64,000 bases of DNA from Mycobacterium sp. WUMAC-067 (GCF_020217485.1 NZ_JAEKMI010000022.1:1-64000); one strand, 5' to 3'. Shown: positions 48,742 through 58,211, counted from the first letter of the stretch. The notes: generated by a model from the letters alone, not told the origin. Numbers and translations are program-made.

Positions 48742-49587
48742 CTAATCCTGATGGCCGCGGCGAGACTGCAGGACCGCGTCGTAAAGCTGACGGGACCGCA
48801 CCCCGGGATGCGCGGCCGCCACCTCACCGCAGGCGTCCTTGACCCGGGCACCGCCCGCGACCATCTCCTCGACCTCGGCGACCAGCGACGGCAGGTCGGC
48901 GCGCGGCGTCGCACCGGCCAGCACGACGGTGATCTCGCCGAGCACACCGTCGGCCGCCCACGCCGCCAGTTCGTCGAGCGATCCGCGCACCACTTCCTCG
49001 TGCACCTTGGTCAGTTCCCGGCACACCGCGGCCCGGCGTGCGCCGCCGAGCCGTTCGACCGCGTCCTGCAGACAACCGGACAACCGGCGCGGTGACTCGA
49101 AGAACACGCAGGTGCGGCGCTCGTCGGCCAGCGAATCCAGCCAGGTTCGCCGCGCCGCCTTCTTCCGCGGCGCGAACCCCTCGAAGCAGAACTTCTCCGC
49201 CGGTAGGCCGGATAGGGCCAGCGCGGTCGTCACCGCCGAGGGCCCCGGTAAGCAGTGCACCGGCAGGCCGGCCTCCACGCACGCCGTCACCAGCCGGAAC
49301 CCGGGGTCGTTGATGACGGGCATCCCGGCGTCGCTGACCACCAGCACGGTCGCGCCCGCGGTGATCGCTTCGAGCAGCGACTCCACCCGCGTCGCCTCGA
49401 TCCGGTCGAACATGCTGATCACCCGGCCGGTGATCGTCACCTCGAGGGCGTGGGCCAACGTCCGGACCCTGCGGGTGTCCTCGGCGGCCACCACGTCGGC
49501 TCTGGCCAGCGCGTCCAGGAGGCGGGGCGAGGCGTCCGAGGGCTGGCCCAAGGGGGTCGCGCCCAGCAACAGGCGGCCGGTGGTCAT
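48742..49587 (-). CDS. rsmI: 16S rRNA (cytidine-1402-2'-O)-methyltransferase
   Basis: Methylates the ribose of C1402 in the 16S rRNA decoding centre. The 281-aa product has a tetrapyrrole-methylase fold with AEDTRRV, VVSDAGMPVINDPG, CLPGPSAVTTALALSG and FFESPRRL. The usual PxGNxxD motif reads PLGQPSD. ATG 49587 (MTTGRLLLGATPLG) was chosen; it is 25 bp from the divergent pmt start. The order pabB-rsmI-pmt-arcA follows M. tuberculosis. Confidence 0.95.
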   Translation of the reverse strand: MTTGRLLLGATPLGQPSDASPRLLDALARADVVAAEDTRRVRTLAHALEVTITGRVISMFDRIEATRVESLLEAITAGATVLVVSDAGMPVINDPGFRLVTACVEAGLPVHCLPGPSAVTTALALSGLPAEKFCFEGFAPRKKAARRTWLDSLADERRTCVFFESPRRLSGCLQDAVERLGGARRAAVCRELTKVHEEVVRGSLDELAAWAADGVLGEITVVLAGATPRADLPSLVAEVEEMVAGGARVKDACGEVAAAHPGVRSRQLYDAVLQSRRGHQD

Positions 49588-49612
49588 GGTCGACAGCCTA
49601 CGATCGACACCG

Positions 49613-51202
49613 ATGACTGCCCCGCCCCGCGAATCCCCCTTGACCATCGAGGGCGCCGAGAAGCAGCGCGTGGTCCCCGTCGTCAGCCCGGGCCCGCGGG
49701 TTCCGGTGGCCGATTTCGGGCCGACCGATCACGTCCGCGGCTGGGTGGCGACCGGCGTGATCACCGTGGCGGCCGCGGTGACCCGCTTCCTGAACCTGGG
49801 CTCGCCCACCGATGCCGGCACGCCGGTCTTCGACGAAAAGCATTACGCCCCGCAGGCCTGGCAGGCGCTGCACAACCACGGGGTGGAGGACAATCCGGGG
49901 TTCGGTCTGGTGGTCCACCCGCCGGTGGGCAAGCAGCTCATCGCGATCGGTGAGGCGATCTTCGGCTACAGCGGCATCGGCTGGCGGTTCACCGGCGCGT
50001 TGCTCGGCGTGGTCATGGTGGCGCTGGTGATGCGGATCGTCCGACGGATCAGCCGGTCGACGCTGATCGGCGCGATCGCCGGCGTGCTGGTCATCTGCGA
50101 CGGCGTCAGCTTCGTCGCCTCGCGGACCGCGCTGCTCGACGGCATCCTCACGTTCTTCGTGGTCGCCGCGTTCGGCGCGTTGATCGTCGACCGCGACCAG
50201 GTGCGGCAACGAATGCACGTCGCGCTGGTGCAGGGCCGCATCGCCGACACGGCATGGGGCCCGCGGCTGGGTGTGCGGTGGTGGCGCTTCGGCGCCGGGA
50301 TCCTGCTCGGATTGGCTTGCGGCACAAAGTGGTCGGGCCTGTACTTCGTGGTGTTTTTCGGCGCGATGTCGCTGGCGTTCGACGTGGCCGCGCGGCGCCA
50401 GTACCAGGTGGACCGGCCCTGGCTGGGGACCCTGCGGCGCGACCTCATCCCCACCGGCTACGCGCTGGGCCTCATCCCGGTGTTGGTGTACCTGGCCAGC
50501 TACGCGCCGTGGTTCGCCTCCGAGACCGCCATCGATCGGCACGAGGTGGGCCAGACGATCGGCCCGCATTCGCTGATCCCGCTGCCCGACGCGATCCGAT
50601 CGCTGTGGCATTACTCCGCCAAGGCTTTCCAATTCCACCAGAGCTTGACGAATTCGGCCGGCAACTACCACCCGTGGGAGTCGAAACCGTGGAGCTGGCC
50701 GATGTCGTTGCGGCCGGTGCTCTACGCGATCGACGAGCAGAACGTGCCCGGGTGCGGCGCCCAGTCCTGCGTCAAGGCCGAGATGCTGGTGGGCACGCCC
50801 GCGATGTGGTGGCTGGCGGTACCGGTGTTGATCTTCGCGCTGTGGCGGATGCTGGTGCGCCGCGATTGGCGTTACGCCGCTGTGCTGGTTGGCTATTGCG
50901 CGGGGTGGCTGCCGTGGTTCGCCGACATCGATCGGCAGATGTACTTCTTCTACGCGGCGACCATGGCGCCGTTCCTGGTGATGGCCATCGCGCTGATTTG
51001 CGGCGACATCCTCTACACCCCGGGAGCCCCCGCCCGGGGCCCCGGCGTCAACTCGGAACGACGCTCGCTGGGGCTGATCGCCGTCTGCGCCTATGTGGCC
51101 TTGGTGGTGACGAACTTCGCCTGGCTGTTCCCGGTGCTCACCGGTATGCCGATTTCGCAACAGACGTGGAACATGGAGATCTGGCTGCCCAGCTGGCGCT
51201 GA
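49613..51202 (+). CDS. pmt: Protein O-mannosyltransferase (GT39)
   Basis: Integral membrane enzyme that adds mannose to exported proteins, using polyprenyl-phosphate-mannose during Sec export. The 529-aa product (Rv1002c orthologue) has about 10-11 membrane segments and the GT39 first-loop motif FDEKHYAPQAW with the acidic pair Asp-Glu, then VHPPVGKQLIA. TACGAT at 49599-49604, 8 nt before the ATG, is a possible -10 with little or no leader. It likely modifies lipoproteins such as those in this window. Confidence 0.95.
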   Translation: MTAPPRESPLTIEGAEKQRVVPVVSPGPRVPVADFGPTDHVRGWVATGVITVAAAVTRFLNLGSPTDAGTPVFDEKHYAPQAWQALHNHGVEDNPGFGLVVHPPVGKQLIAIGEAIFGYSGIGWRFTGALLGVVMVALVMRIVRRISRSTLIGAIAGVLVICDGVSFVASRTALLDGILTFFVVAAFGALIVDRDQVRQRMHVALVQGRIADTAWGPRLGVRWWRFGAGILLGLACGTKWSGLYFVVFFGAMSLAFDVAARRQYQVDRPWLGTLRRDLIPTGYALGLIPVLVYLASYAPWFASETAIDRHEVGQTIGPHSLIPLPDAIRSLWHYSAKAFQFHQSLTNSAGNYHPWESKPWSWPMSLRPVLYAIDEQNVPGCGAQSCVKAEMLVGTPAMWWLAVPVLIFALWRMLVRRDWRYAAVLVGYCAGWLPWFADIDRQMYFFYAATMAPFLVMAIALICGDILYTPGAPARGPGVNSERRSLGLIAVCAYVALVVTNFAWLFPVLTGMPISQQTWNMEIWLPSWR

Positions 51203-51275
51203 TACCTTTGCCCCGAGACTGCAACCAGCGACGGGGTCACTCGGGAAATGCGTTGCCAGTTACAGTTTCGCGGCG

Positions 51276-52490
51276 TTATGAAATTGCGTCGCGCGCGACG
51301 GGGCACGACATGCAGCGGGGGCCGCCGCGGCCGGTGCCCAATTCGGATCCCGCGATGGTCAGCACTTCGATGCCGGCGTCCTGCAGGCGAATGTTGGTCT
51401 GCGCGTTGCGTTCGTAGGCGACGACGACGCCGGGCGCCAGCGCCAGCGTGTTGTTGCCGTCGTCCCACTGCTCGCGCTCGGCGATGACGGGATCGAGCCC
51501 GGTGTCGATGACCCGCAGCTTGTCGATCTCCATCGCCTTGGCGGCGCCCTCCAGGAAGGGGACCTCGTCGCTGATGGCGACGCCGTCGGGGGTGCGCTGG
51601 ATGGTGAACGCCGACAGCGTGTCGACGATGTTGGCGTACATCACCACCGTGTCGGTGTCGACCATCGTGCACACCGTGTCCAGATGCATCTGCGCGCGCC
51701 GCTGCGCGATCGGCACCGCGAGCACCGTGTGCGCGAGGTCGTCGTCAAACAGGCTGCGGGCCAACGCTTCCGCACCGGCGGGCGTGGTGCGCTCCCCCAC
51801 CCCCACCGCGACCACACCGGGCGCAAGCAGCAGCACGTCGCCGCCCTCAACCGGTGCGGTGCGCGACTCGTAGGCGCGCCGCACCCCGGTGAACCGCGGG
51901 TGATGGGCATAGATGAGATCGGTCAACGACGCCTCACGGACCCGGGCCGGCAGCGCCAGTGTCGGGATCACCACCCGCGGGCCGATCCAGATCGACGAGT
52001 CGCGGGTGAACACCAGGTTGGGCAGCGGGCCGATGACGAAATCGCCCCCGTGGTGCATGCGCAGCACCAACGACACGTCGGTGCGGGTGTCCGCGGGCAA
52101 CTCGTTGAACGTCATGCCGGCCATCAGGACCTGAGCCAGCCGGGCCGGCTCCAGTCCCCGCAGGTACGCCGAAAGCTCTTGCGCCAGAGGCACTCCGAGC
52201 CGACGCGCGTCCACGGCGGCCGCGACGCCCTGCATCCGCGCGGCCCCGCTGTGCGTCAGCGCCTCGGTGAGCAGCTCCGACAGCATCAGCACTTCGACCC
52301 CCCGGGAACGCAGCACCTCGACGAACTGGTCGTGCTCGTCCTGCGCGCGGGCCACCCACGGGAGGCCGTCGAAAAGCAGCTGGTCGACGTTGCGCGGATT
52401 GAGCCGGAGCAACTCGGCGCCCGGCCGGTGCACGATGACGGTGCGCAGCGCGCCGACCTCGGATTTGGTACCCAGCTCCACCACACCCAC
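51276..52490 (-). CDS. arcA: Arginine deiminase
   Basis: Hydrolyses arginine to citrulline and ammonia. The 404-aa protein has the amidinotransferase-fold motifs LPNLVFTRDSSIW, VEGGDVLLL, HLDTVCTMVD (His-Asp) and the C-terminal catalytic Cys in GPRCMSCP (about residue 393). It is the Rv1001 orthologue by length and neighbours. No arcB, arcC or antiporter gene is adjacent, so it is not in a classical ADI operon. Confidence 0.96.
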   Translation of the reverse strand: MGVVELGTKSEVGALRTVIVHRPGAELLRLNPRNVDQLLFDGLPWVARAQDEHDQFVEVLRSRGVEVLMLSELLTEALTHSGAARMQGVAAAVDARRLGVPLAQELSAYLRGLEPARLAQVLMAGMTFNELPADTRTDVSLVLRMHHGGDFVIGPLPNLVFTRDSSIWIGPRVVIPTLALPARVREASLTDLIYAHHPRFTGVRRAYESRTAPVEGGDVLLLAPGVVAVGVGERTTPAGAEALARSLFDDDLAHTVLAVPIAQRRAQMHLDTVCTMVDTDTVVMYANIVDTLSAFTIQRTPDGVAISDEVPFLEGAAKAMEIDKLRVIDTGLDPVIAEREQWDDGNNTLALAPGVVVAYERNAQTNIRLQDAGIEVLTIAGSELGTGRGGPRCMSCPVARDAIS

Positions 52491-52565
52491 GCCTCAACCG
52501 TAGCGGCGGCGCGGGCCGGACGGGCCCCTCACACGCCCGTCGCGCGCCCCGGCGCCATCGAACGG

Positions 52566-53183
52566 ATGTGCGATAAACTCGGTCGCGTGGAGGTTGCGGT
52601 TCAAGGCTCCCTGTTCCAGCACACCGAGCGCAGGCAGCTCGGCGACGGCGCGTTCATCGAGATCCGCGCCGGCTGGCTGACGGACGCGGACGACCTGCTC
52701 GACGCCCTGGTGTCGACCGTGCCGTGGCGCGAGGAACGCCGCCAGATGTACGACCGGGTGGTCGACGTGCCGCGACTGGTGAGCTTTCACGACCTGACCG
52801 TCGATGACCCGCCGCACCCGATGTTGGCCCGGCTGCGGCGGCGGCTCAACGACATCTACGCCGGCGAACTCGGTGAGCCGTTCACCACGGTGGGATTGTG
52901 CTGTTATCGCGACGGCTCCGACAGCGTGGCCTGGCATGGCGACACGATTGGCCGCAGCAGTTCCGAGGACACCATGGTGGCGATCGTCAGCCTCGGCGCC
53001 ACCCGCGCGTTCGCGATGCGGCGCCGCGGCGGCGGCCCGTCGCTGCGGCTGCCGCAGGCGCACGGGGATCTGCTGGTGATGGGCGGGTCATGCCAACGCA
53101 CCTGGGAGCACGCCGTGCCCAAGACGGCGGCAGCCGTCGGTCCTCGGGTGAGCATCCAATTTCGGCCGCGCGGCGTGCGCTGA
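52566..53183 (+). CDS. AlkB-like 2-oxoglutarate/Fe(II)-dependent dioxygenase
   Basis: A 205-aa (from ATG 52566) member of the AlkB family, which removes alkyl groups from nucleic acids. The iron ligands are His and Asp in SVAWHGDTIG and the distal His in WEHAVPK; the 2-oxoglutarate arginines are in RVSIQFRPRGVR. TAAACT at 52574-52579 ends 7 nt before an in-frame GTG at 52587, so translation may really begin there (198 aa, leaderless). It corresponds to Rv1000c by position. Confidence 0.92.
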   Translation: MCDKLGRVEVAVQGSLFQHTERRQLGDGAFIEIRAGWLTDADDLLDALVSTVPWREERRQMYDRVVDVPRLVSFHDLTVDDPPHPMLARLRRRLNDIYAGELGEPFTTVGLCCYRDGSDSVAWHGDTIGRSSSEDTMVAIVSLGATRAFAMRRRGGGPSLRLPQAHGDLLVMGGSCQRTWEHAVPKTAAAVGPRVSIQFRPRGVR

Positions 53184-53197
53184 AAACGTCCCCGCCG

Positions 53198-53848
53198 TCA
53201 GGTGCGCACCGCCGCGACAGCTTTGACGAGCAGGTCGCGGGCGCGTTGGGTGTCGACCGGGGCGACGGGCTGATCGGGAATCACCAGCGGGTTGGCGATG
53301 ACGATCACCTGGTAGTCGCCGAATGAGGCCGAATAGTCGTACAGCTCGCCGGTGCGTGGACCCCCGGGTGTCAGCGCCTGCATGACGCGATGCACGCCCA
53401 GCGTGCGGGTGCTGTCGATCTGCGGCGCCTCGACCACCTGGACGCCGCCGCGCATCTGCGGGCCGGCGAAGGTCACCTTGGCGCAGTCCTTTCCGGGATC
53501 GTTGACGGGCAAGGCTTTTGAGGTCTCCAGCGCGATCACCACGAACCGGTTGCCGTGGCCCTCGGCGGTGACCGCGGACATGTTGCCCTGCAGGTCCGCC
53601 GGCATGTCCGGCCCCGCCGCCACTTTCGCGCAGTTCGCGGGATCGAATGTCAACCCGTCGGGCAGCTTCCGGCCGGCCAGCAGCTTGGGATCGATTCCCC
53701 GTTCGCTGATGTCGCTGACCTTGAAATCGGGCCCGAAGCTGGACTTCACGTCGACGACCTTGCTGATGTCGACCTTCGCCGCGTGGGTGGCCGATGAGCA
53801 GCCGGCCAGGACGCCGACGGCCGCGACCGCGAGCAACATCTTGGACAT
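53198..53848 (-). CDS. DUF5642 lipoprotein (copy 1)
   Basis: A 216-aa exported lipoprotein with signal segment MLLAVAAVGVLAGC (lipobox LAGC) and one globular domain of the mycobacterial DUF5642 type. Weak internal similarity to the next gene (GxxPxxLW/CAKV-like and FSFGDYQVIVIANP versus FTAYLGNFYAFTT) suggests tandem paralogues. An ATG 18 bp upstream is an alternative start. Function unknown. Confidence 0.8.
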   Translation of the reverse strand: MSKMLLAVAAVGVLAGCSSATHAAKVDISKVVDVKSSFGPDFKVSDISERGIDPKLLAGRKLPDGLTFDPANCAKVAAGPDMPADLQGNMSAVTAEGHGNRFVVIALETSKALPVNDPGKDCAKVTFAGPQMRGGVQVVEAPQIDSTRTLGVHRVMQALTPGGPRTGELYDYSASFGDYQVIVIANPLVIPDQPVAPVDTQRARDLLVKAVAAVRT

Positions 53849-53875
53849 CGTGGCCAATCTACCCAAGCGGGGAGT

Positions 53876-54565
53876 TCAGCTGCGCAACGTGGACACGGTT
53901 TTGGCGAGCAGATCCGCGGCGAATTGCGGTGGCAGTACCGGAAGCGCTGAACCTGGGTCGGTGGTCAGCGTGGTGAACGCGTAGAAGTTGCCCAGATACG
54001 CGGTGAATGTGAAGACGCGAGAATCTATTTCGGTGCCCGACTCGACCGATGACTTGACATCGGCGACCATGCCGACGGTTGGGACGCCCTCGATGGACGG
54101 CGCGTCGGTGAGGTGGACATGCACCACGGTGTTCCCGGCGGTCTCCGACCATTGGGCACACGCGGTGACCAGGTCCTCCGGAAAATCCACCGGCCCCGGC
54201 AAAGCCACCACCACCGCGTTGACGATGCCGCCGCTCCCCGAGCCCGACACGCCCTGCGCCGATTGGTCGCGCCCGTTCCCGGGGTCGGCCAGCGCCCCAC
54301 ATTTGGCAGGCTTGGAGTGTAGGCCGTCGCCGAGGCTCCAGAGCACCCTCGGCGAGGCGCCGCTGGGGATTCCGGTGCTCACCTCGTAACCGGGCGGCAG
54401 GTCGCGAACGATCCGTTTGATGTTGGCGGGGTTGACGGCGGCGGCGTTGCTCGGCGGCGATTTCGCCGGAACGGCCGGCGGTTTGGGCGCGGGTTGATGA
54501 GCGCACCCGGCGACCGCCAACGTGAACGCGGTAGTCACCACCGGGCCAATCCCGAACGCCCGCAT
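53876..54565 (-). CDS. DUF5642 lipoprotein (copy 2, Rv0999-like)
   Basis: A 229-aa exported lipoprotein; hydrophobic segment then lipobox VAGC and a Pro/Lys-rich linker (HQPAPKPPAVPAK). The single domain is of the DUF5642 type and ends DLLAKTVSTLRS, paralleling LVKAVAAVRT of the neighbour 27 bp downstream. Position suggests it is the Rv0999 counterpart. Upstream GTG/ATG codons leave the start slightly uncertain. Function unknown. Confidence 0.8.
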   Translation of the reverse strand: MRAFGIGPVVTTAFTLAVAGCAHQPAPKPPAVPAKSPPSNAAAVNPANIKRIVRDLPPGYEVSTGIPSGASPRVLWSLGDGLHSKPAKCGALADPGNGRDQSAQGVSGSGSGGIVNAVVVALPGPVDFPEDLVTACAQWSETAGNTVVHVHLTDAPSIEGVPTVGMVADVKSSVESGTEIDSRVFTFTAYLGNFYAFTTLTTDPGSALPVLPPQFAADLLAKTVSTLRS

Positions 54566-54702
54566 GAGGAGTTGATAGCACACGACACCGCCATGGCGTC
54601 TCCCCCACGCCAGTGCCGGGCCGTTCGATAACTTCCGTGATTCGGAAGCCACCTCATGGTCCGGAGACCGACCGCGGATAGAGCACTACGCGTGCGCCGG
54701 TC

Positions 54703-55695
54703 TCAGCCGACCGCCTCGATCACCTGCCGGGCCACGCGCTTGATCTGCTCGGCCTCGTCCTGGCTGAACGGCAGGTGACGCGGGTGCGGCACGTCGATCA
54801 CGGTGGTGACCACGCCGATGTCTTCGCGCTGCCAGACGGCGCCGTAGCGGTCCATGATCGCGCGCATCGGACCATTATCGGAAAGCATTCGCGCGGAAAA
54901 CCTTTCGATGCCGTCAACATCGGCGGCGATCGACAGTGCGCTGATCAAATAGGTGCCGATGCCGCGACCCTGATAGGCATCGGCGACGGTGAAGGCGATC
55001 TCGGCGACCGTCGGGTCGTTTTCGTCGCGCACGAAGCGCGCGTCGGCCACCGGGTCGCTGCCGTCGGTGACCACCCACACGAAGTGATCGACGTAGTCGA
55101 CCTCCGACAGGTAGTGCATCAGCGCCGGGGTGGGAAGACGCGGGGTCATGAAGCGCCGATACAGCGTGTCGCCGGAGAAGTAGATGTGTCCGTGCACGGT
55201 GCGCTCGCTGTCGCCGGGGAGCACCGGGCGCAGCAACAGGAGCGTGCCGTCACGAACTCGGATCGGGATCGGCGTGATGAACGCGGCGAGCCGCTGGCGC
55301 ACGGTGCGCAGCAGTCGGGGCGTGATGCCCGGGATGTGCACCATGCTGGCGAAGGACCTGGTGTCACCGACCCAGCCGGTCAGCGGTTCGGCGGCGGTCA
55401 CCGTCGCGGTGCGGGGGATGTCGCGCAGCAGGGCGATCTCGCCGACGATCATGCCCGGGGACGCATGCTCGACGATCACCACGCCGTCGTCGCCGACGTG
55501 TTTGATCTCGGCGGTGCCCGAGGAGATCAGCAGGAACGAGACGGCTTGCTCCCCCTGCCGCATCAGCACCTCGCCGGCCGCGGCGCGCAGGGGCTGTAGG
55601 CGGCCCGCTAACGGTGCAAGGTCTTCGGCGGGACATCCCTTGAAGATGTCCATCGTCGCCAGTTCGTCCACCCGGGCGCCGGTCAGTCCGGCCAC
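54703..55695 (-). CDS. patA: cAMP-regulated protein lysine acetyltransferase (PatA-type)
   Basis: A 330-aa fusion of an N-terminal cyclic-nucleotide-binding domain (about 15-140, phosphate cassette GEIALLRDIPRTATV) and a C-terminal GNAT domain (about 150-330, acetyl-CoA loop QGRGIGTYL). The M. tuberculosis (Rv0998) and M. smegmatis homologues acetylate acyl/acetyl-CoA synthetases and are activated by cAMP. The start is GTG 55695 (VAGLTGARVDELATMDIF), matching the homologue's N-terminus. Confidence 0.93.
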   Translation of the reverse strand: MAGLTGARVDELATMDIFKGCPAEDLAPLAGRLQPLRAAAGEVLMRQGEQAVSFLLISSGTAEIKHVGDDGVVIVEHASPGMIVGEIALLRDIPRTATVTAAEPLTGWVGDTRSFASMVHIPGITPRLLRTVRQRLAAFITPIPIRVRDGTLLLLRPVLPGDSERTVHGHIYFSGDTLYRRFMTPRLPTPALMHYLSEVDYVDHFVWVVTDGSDPVADARFVRDENDPTVAEIAFTVADAYQGRGIGTYLISALSIAADVDGIERFSARMLSDNGPMRAIMDRYGAVWQREDIGVVTTVIDVPHPRHLPFSQDEAEQIKRVARQVIEAVG

Positions 55696-55880
55696 CGCTA
55701 CGGACCGCCGCCCGCAGCATCGCGACACCGCTCTGCGCGTCGCGATGGTGCCATGACCTGTCCCGCCTGCTTGCCGTCGTCTGGTGCGCCAGGCCCGAGA
55801 CTCCTGGACACGCTCGGATGTTGCCAGGTTATGAGCAGGTTGCGGCCGCGGCAAGGATCCGCGGCGTGTTCATGATCGAA

Positions 55881-56435
55881 CTAAAGCGCAGCTTGGGCGT
55901 CCAAGATCAGCCCGACGGCGGCGGCGAGGTCGTCGACCACGATGTCGGCGTCGGGAGACGCCTCGCCGCCGCAGCGAAGCAGGATGGTCGCCGTTCCCGC
56001 CGCCCTGCCCGCCCTCATGTCCATGTCGCTGTCGCCGATCATCACCGACGCGGTCAGGTCGATGGCGTGCTCGGCCGCCGCGCGTAACAGCATGCCGGTG
56101 CCGGGCTTGCGGCAGTCGCAACTGTTCGCCGCGTGCGGGCAATGGTAGGCGGCATCGATCCGGGCGCCTTGATCCGCGAGCAGTTCTTGCAAGCGCTGCT
56201 GCACATCGGCGAAATGCGTTGGATCGGAGGCGGGTTCGGAAAGCCACCGCTGGTTGGTCACCAGCACAATCCGCAGCCCCGCGGCGTTCAGCGCGGCCAG
56301 CGCCGTGGCCGCCCCCGGCAACAGCACCAACTCGGCCGGTGATCGGATGTACTCGCCCTCGGCGGCCTTGACGTTGATGGTGCCGTCCCGGTCCAAGAAG
56401 ACGGTGCGCACGTTGCGCAGGTCGGGTGCGGCCAT
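55881..56435 (-). CDS. gmhB: GmhB-like HAD phosphatase (heptose-1,7-bisphosphate 7-phosphatase)
   Basis: A 184-aa HAD-III phosphatase. The nucleophile motif is FLDRDGTIN, VTNQ gives motif II, and MIGDSDMDMRAG gives motif IV. The zinc site CPHAANSCDCRKP is typical of GmhB. It removes a phosphate from D-glycero-D-manno-heptose bisphosphate. It lies 8 bp after gmhA. In M. tuberculosis the heptose genes are at a different locus (Rv0113-Rv0115). Confidence 0.9.
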   Translation of the reverse strand: MAAPDLRNVRTVFLDRDGTINVKAAEGEYIRSPAELVLLPGAATALAALNAAGLRIVLVTNQRWLSEPASDPTHFADVQQRLQELLADQGARIDAAYHCPHAANSCDCRKPGTGMLLRAAAEHAIDLTASVMIGDSDMDMRAGRAAGTATILLRCGGEASPDADIVVDDLAAAVGLILDAQAAL

Positions 56436-56443
56436 CGTCGATG

Positions 56444-57052
56444 TCAGGAGGGTCCGGGAAACAGTGCCGCTTCGACCATTTCGCAAATCGAGTGGCCCAG
56501 GTGCAGGCAAGCCTCCTGAATCCGCGCGGTGTCCTCGCTGGGAACCCGGATGCACAATTCGGCGACGTCGGCGACTTTGCCGCCGCTTGCGCCGGTGAGG
56601 GTGACGGTCGTCATCCCCGCCTGGCCGGCGACCTCGAGCGCGCGAACGACGTTGGGAGAGTTGCCCGACGTGGTCAGCCCGACGACGACGTCCCCGGGGC
56701 GCCCGGTGGCGAGGACCTGGCGGGCGAACACCTCGTCGTAGGAGTAGTCGTTGCCGATCGCCGTGATCGCGGCGGTGGCATCGGGCAGGCTGATCGCGGC
56801 CAGGCCCGGGCGGTCAAAGGCAAAGCGGCCCATGAGTTCTGCCGCCAGGTGCCCGGCGTCTTGCGCGGACCCTCCGTTGCCGAAGAAGATCACCTTTCCC
56901 CCGGCGCGCAGCGAGCCGATGATCGCTCGCGCGACCTCGACGGTCTGCGCGGCGACATCGCCCTGCTGCATCTGCTGCTTGACCGCGATGGTCTCGGCCA
57001 AGCGCTGCTGCACCAGCTGCACGCTCGGCGCGACGACGTCCGACCCGGTCAT
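56444..57052 (-). CDS. gmhA: GmhA-like sedoheptulose-7-phosphate isomerase
   Basis: A 202-aa SIS-domain protein that makes D-glycero-D-manno-heptose 7-phosphate. FFGNGGSAQDAGHLAAELMGRF and TTSGNSPNVVRAL are SIS/GmhA signatures; RIQEACLHLGHSICEMVE carries active-site acids and His. ATG 57052 is chosen as it overlaps the hddA stop (ATGA); an ATG three codons upstream is possible. The order hddA-gmhA-gmhB suggests one heptose operon. Confidence 0.92.
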   Translation of the reverse strand: MTGSDVVAPSVQLVQQRLAETIAVKQQMQQGDVAAQTVEVARAIIGSLRAGGKVIFFGNGGSAQDAGHLAAELMGRFAFDRPGLAAISLPDATAAITAIGNDYSYDEVFARQVLATGRPGDVVVGLTTSGNSPNVVRALEVAGQAGMTTVTLTGASGGKVADVAELCIRVPSEDTARIQEACLHLGHSICEMVEAALFPGPS

Positions 57053-58065
57053 GCCAGCCATGTGGTCAAACCCTTGCTCTCGAAGGCGAATTCGGTGATG
57101 CCGGCCCCGGCGCCCTCGAGCGCTTCGATGAGACGGTGCTTTTTGGCGAAGTCACAGAACAGCAGGATGTATCCCCCGCCGCCGGCCCCGGTGAGCTTGC
57201 CGCCCAGCGCACCGTTTTTCAGGGCCAGCTCGTAGAGATCGTCGATGCGCTCGTTGGTGATGTAGGGCGACATGCGTTTCTTGTGGCTCCACGCCTCGCC
57301 GAGCAGAGCACCGAAATCGTTCAGCTTGCCCGTCAGCAGCGCCGCCTTCATCGCGACCGCCAAATCCTTCTGGGCCCGCAGCCCCGCCAGGGTGTCGTCC
57401 GAACCCGTTGTGGCGCGCCGGGTTTGGTCCTCGATCACCCGCGCGGAGTCCCGCGTGATGCCCGTGTAGCACAGCAGCAGGCTGAGCTCGAGTTCGAAGG
57501 CCGTCTCGTCGCGGATCCGCAGCGGATTGACGATCACCCGGTCGGTGAACTCGATGAAGTTGAACCCACCGAAGGTCGCGGCGTACATGTCCTGCATCCC
57601 GCCCGCGATGCCCAGGTCGTCGCGTTCGATGGCGCACGCCAGCTGGGCCGTCTCGTATTCGCCCATGGGCACCCGGTAGTGCTCGGCGAGCAGGCCGGTG
57701 AGTGCCACCATCATCGTCGACGACGAGCCCAGCCCCGAGCCCGGCGGGGCGCTGGAACGCAGTACCAGGTCGTAGCCGTCCGTGCCGTCACGGCCGAACC
57801 TGCGCACCGCAGCCATGATCAGATCGAGGCTGCCGTCGTAGAGAATCTCGCTGTCGAGCGTCATCTCGTGCGTGGTCTTGAAGTCCACCGACTCGATGCT
57901 GACCCGGCGATCGGTGCGCGGGGCGAGCGATCCCTGCGCATAGCGATCGATCGTCGCCGACAGCACGCAACCGCCTTCGGTCGTCGGGAACGGCGGCACG
58001 TCGGTGCCGCCGCCGGCGAACGAGATCCGCAGCGGCGCGCGTGCGCGGATTCGTGGACGTGTCAT
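57049..58065 (-). CDS. hddA: D-glycero-alpha-D-manno-heptose-7-phosphate kinase
   Basis: A 338-aa GHMP kinase that phosphorylates the heptose at C1. It begins with IRARAPLRISFAGGGTDVPPF, a heptokinase signature, followed by the ATP loop SSAPPGSGLGSSSTMMVAL and the C-terminal GGKLTGAGGGGYILLF. It is the first gene of the hddA-gmhA-gmhB unit. No nucleotidyltransferase (hddC) gene to make the GDP-heptose is seen nearby. Confidence 0.92.
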   Translation of the reverse strand: MTRPRIRARAPLRISFAGGGTDVPPFPTTEGGCVLSATIDRYAQGSLAPRTDRRVSIESVDFKTTHEMTLDSEILYDGSLDLIMAAVRRFGRDGTDGYDLVLRSSAPPGSGLGSSSTMMVALTGLLAEHYRVPMGEYETAQLACAIERDDLGIAGGMQDMYAATFGGFNFIEFTDRVIVNPLRIRDETAFELELSLLLCYTGITRDSARVIEDQTRRATTGSDDTLAGLRAQKDLAVAMKAALLTGKLNDFGALLGEAWSHKKRMSPYITNERIDDLYELALKNGALGGKLTGAGGGGYILLFCDFAKKHRLIEALEGAGAGITEFAFESKGLTTWLA

Positions 58066-58211
58066 GGGGATTCTCTGTCGAGCGGATCGCTCAGCTGCGA
58101 GACCACGCGTGCCACGTGCCAACCCCATCGTTCTGCGTCCGGAAGCGCCGCCAGACTAACAGGCTGACCAGCACGATTATCGGGTTTTCGCCCGACTGCC
58201 CCGGGCCCGGT

